DNA of 40,314 nucleotides from a virus. How positions within the stretch are numbered: position 1 is the first letter of the stretch; each line of letters opens with the position of its first letter. Where the stretch lies: positions 1-40,314 of the IMG/VR virus record IMGVR_UViG_3300042882_000060; one strand, 5' to 3'. Positions 38,945 to 40,314 of the stretch are shown piece by piece. Under the pieces are notes generated by a model. The model did no database searches, was not told the DNA's origin, and was given only the letters and a program-made list of their open reading frames with translations. Both the position numbers and the translations under genes were made by a program.

Positions 38945-39151
38945 TCAACTCCGTTCGATCAAGTCAAGCAGTTGGGTGAGGAAACGTTCCTCTTGACCAC
39001 ACTGGCCGACAATACCTTCCCAAACTGGATCAATCTTTGCCGTTTGAGCAAAGTCATGTTTGATACGGCGCAGGTCTGCCAGTCGGTTATACAGTTTTTC
39101 TTTAATCTCTACCAGAGCAACGTCTGGGCTTTTAGTTAGTGTATCAGTCAT
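38945..39151 (-). CDS. Small helical hypothetical protein
   Basis: A 68-aa protein made up almost entirely of helices (VALVEIKEKLYNRLADLRRI, EERFLTQLLDLIERS), probably a small helical bundle or coiled coil. It starts in a TAATG overlap with the phosphoesterase stop and ends four bases before the next gene. No motif was recognised. Confidence 0.65.
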   Translation of the reverse strand: MTDTLTKSPDVALVEIKEKLYNRLADLRRIKHDFAQTAKIDPVWEGIVGQCGQEERFLTQLLDLIERS

Positions 39152-39936
39152 TAAATCTCCACGATAAAGTTAGTGTTAGGGTTCTCACGTTCACCAGGAT
39201 ATCCATGCGGGTTACAGACCACACGGGTACCAAATACCTCATAGTCAAAGTCATTGTGCATATGACCATGACACCACAGTTTAACATTAGGTGCCATCAT
39301 ATATTCCAAGTCGGATGCATAGCCGCCATTCATATAATGATCTCCCTTATACATTTCATGAATACTTTGATATGACGGAGCATGGTGTGTGACGATTACC
39401 GTTGGAGTTTCTCCATCAAGTTCACCCTCAATAAACATACGAGAAATCAAATGTTCTCTATATGCCGTCCTTGGGGTAAACTTGAAATAACTATCTATCA
39501 TATCACGATACTTGATGACATGAAAATCGCTCATACTACGCCACAGATGATCCATCGTCAGAGGACAATTATCGTTCATATCGGTCCATAACGTGGTACC
39601 CAGAAACTTTACACCATCGATCATCACACTTTCATTATCCAGAAAGTGGAAGTTAGGGAGACCTGCTACAGTCTCACGAATAACCGAAGCCGTATCATTA
39701 AACAGATGCTTATAATGTTCATGATTGCCCATGACATAAACAACGTGTTTAAACTTTTGGGCACACTCCCGAAGAAACTTACCCTCACGAGGTAGCGGCA
39801 TAAATTCATCTTCGGTTTTAAGAAACTCAGCCATACAGATATCACCGGCCAGGACCAGAACATCTGCACCAGCATTTTCAACGACTGGGTTATGATTAAA
39901 CTCCAGATGCAGGTCACTGACTAGTTGGATTTTCAT
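39151..39936 (-). CDS. Calcineurin-like metallophosphoesterase
   Basis: A 261-aa protein from the ATG at 39936, which has an AAGGAG site; the open frame continues upstream to 40086 but overlaps the previous gene. Metal-binding motifs in order are DLHLEF (Asp8, His10), AGDICMA (Asp32), MGNHEHY (Asn71, His72), VTHHAPSYQS and CHGHMHNDFDY. The fold covers nucleotide and protein phosphatases and nucleases, and the substrate cannot be named. It is soluble. The stop is joined to the next gene in a TAATG overlap. Confidence 0.87.
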   Translation of the reverse strand: MKIQLVSDLHLEFNHNPVVENAGADVLVLAGDICMAEFLKTEDEFMPLPREGKFLRECAQKFKHVVYVMGNHEHYKHLFNDTASVIRETVAGLPNFHFLDNESVMIDGVKFLGTTLWTDMNDNCPLTMDHLWRSMSDFHVIKYRDMIDSYFKFTPRTAYREHLISRMFIEGELDGETPTVIVTHHAPSYQSIHEMYKGDHYMNGGYASDLEYMMAPNVKLWCHGHMHNDFDYEVFGTRVVCNPHGYPGERENPNTNFIVEI

Positions 39937-39946
39937 ATCTATCTCC

Positions 39947-40314
39947 TTACCACGATGCCTGATAATATACAGAACGATATTCACCATCTTTTGTGTCATT
40001 GTGTTTGAGCCAGTTAAGGGCTCTTGTAAAGATATGAATATCACGATCCTTCTGTTCTTTATAAGAACCGTATTCGTCTTTTTCACCAGGGAAATAAGAA
40101 CGACCGAAGAAGAAACCGGTTACAGGTTCATTATAAAGAGCATCATTCTCTAATGCTGTGATAAGGTTATGCAGATCATCAGCACTAAGATGAATACGCT
40201 GGCACTCATCTTTACCATCAGCGAAAGTATCGACAATAAACCCATGGAGATTAGCATGTTTACGCCAATACCCCATGTCAAGCACGGTGCTCGAAACGGG
40301 GAAGCCATCAACAG
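39947..40314 (-). CDS. Conserved phage protein, N-terminus beyond the window
   Basis: At least 121 residues, ending at 39947, with the frame open to the right edge. MGYWRKHANLHGFIVDTFAD, then GKDECQRIHLSADDLHNLIT and PVTGFFFGRSYF with RDIHIFTRALNWL match a widespread phage family whose core reads 'YWRKANAIH.WFV...d..Dd....v....L..L...SGFFFGs'. The function of the family is unknown. A GTG at 40285 could act as a start, but homologous proteins have residues before this point, so the gene is treated as truncated. Confidence 0.75.
   Translation of the reverse strand, partial: VDGFPVSSTVLDMGYWRKHANLHGFIVDTFADGKDECQRIHLSADDLHNLITALENDALYNEPVTGFFFGRSYFPGEKDEYGSYKEQKDRDIHIFTRALNWLKHNDTKDGEYRSVYYQASW

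Noticed and set aside
39937-40086. Longer N-terminus of the phosphoesterase
   Set aside because: The extra 50 residues overlap the upstream conserved gene; the ATG at 39936 has an AAGGAG site and begins directly with the family motif.

Overview
The window is part of the genome of a tailed, contractile-tail phage of the T4 superfamily. The proteins resemble the marine and alphaproteobacterial T4-like branch (cyanophage-, rhizobial- and Caulobacter-phage-like) more than coliphage T4 itself. This rests on recognisable counterparts of gp4, gp6, gp8, gp25, gp26, gp32, gp33, gp48, gp53, gp54 and gp59, a very large DUF4815 protein, PhoH and an S74-type fibre protein. GC content is about 40 % by eye. 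An alphaproteobacterial host is suggested by the RNA gene at 32946-33645: a circularly permuted, two-piece tmRNA of the type known from Alphaproteobacteria, with a tag reading ANDNNAYEAFALAA.

Layout. Positions 1-24705 (minus strand, read right to left) form one tightly packed late morphogenesis block: gp4 head completion, an unknown virion-type protein, gp53, a gp27-like hub, a gp5 spike split over two genes, gp25, gp6, a gp7-position protein of 1090 aa, gp8, a DUF4815 protein of 2044 aa, then small proteins and a set of repeat-rich fibre proteins, the last running off the left edge. Positions 24754-29517 (plus strand) are a divergent tail/baseplate operon: gp48, gp54-like, gp26, a small ORF joined to gp26 by a perfect U UUU UUU -1 slippery site, and a 755-aa protein carrying two different peptidoglycan-hydrolase domains. 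A hairpin terminator at 29515-29541 separates this from the convergent minus-strand replication and regulation block.

Positions 29549-32927 hold gp32 (with its own near-consensus sigma70 promoter), two small proteins, gp59, a nucleotidyltransferase-like protein, gp33 and a small membrane protein. Positions 32946-33680 hold the two-piece tmRNA, whose intervening segment is filled almost exactly by an HNH endonuclease gene. Positions 33683-35368 hold a run of tiny overlapping genes (exported protein, lipoprotein, zinc-type protein) and a RecB/MGME1-like nuclease. Positions 35420-40314 hold PhoH, a pair of tandem paralogues, ATP-dependent DNA ligase, a calcineurin-like phosphoesterase and several conserved phage proteins of unknown function.

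Most minus-strand genes abut or overlap by 1-4 nt (ATGA or TAATG junctions), so translational coupling is the rule. No intergenic stretch exceeds 300 nt. The most unusual element is the phage tmRNA with an endonuclease gene in its intervening sequence; second is the apparent programmed frameshift at the gp26 end.
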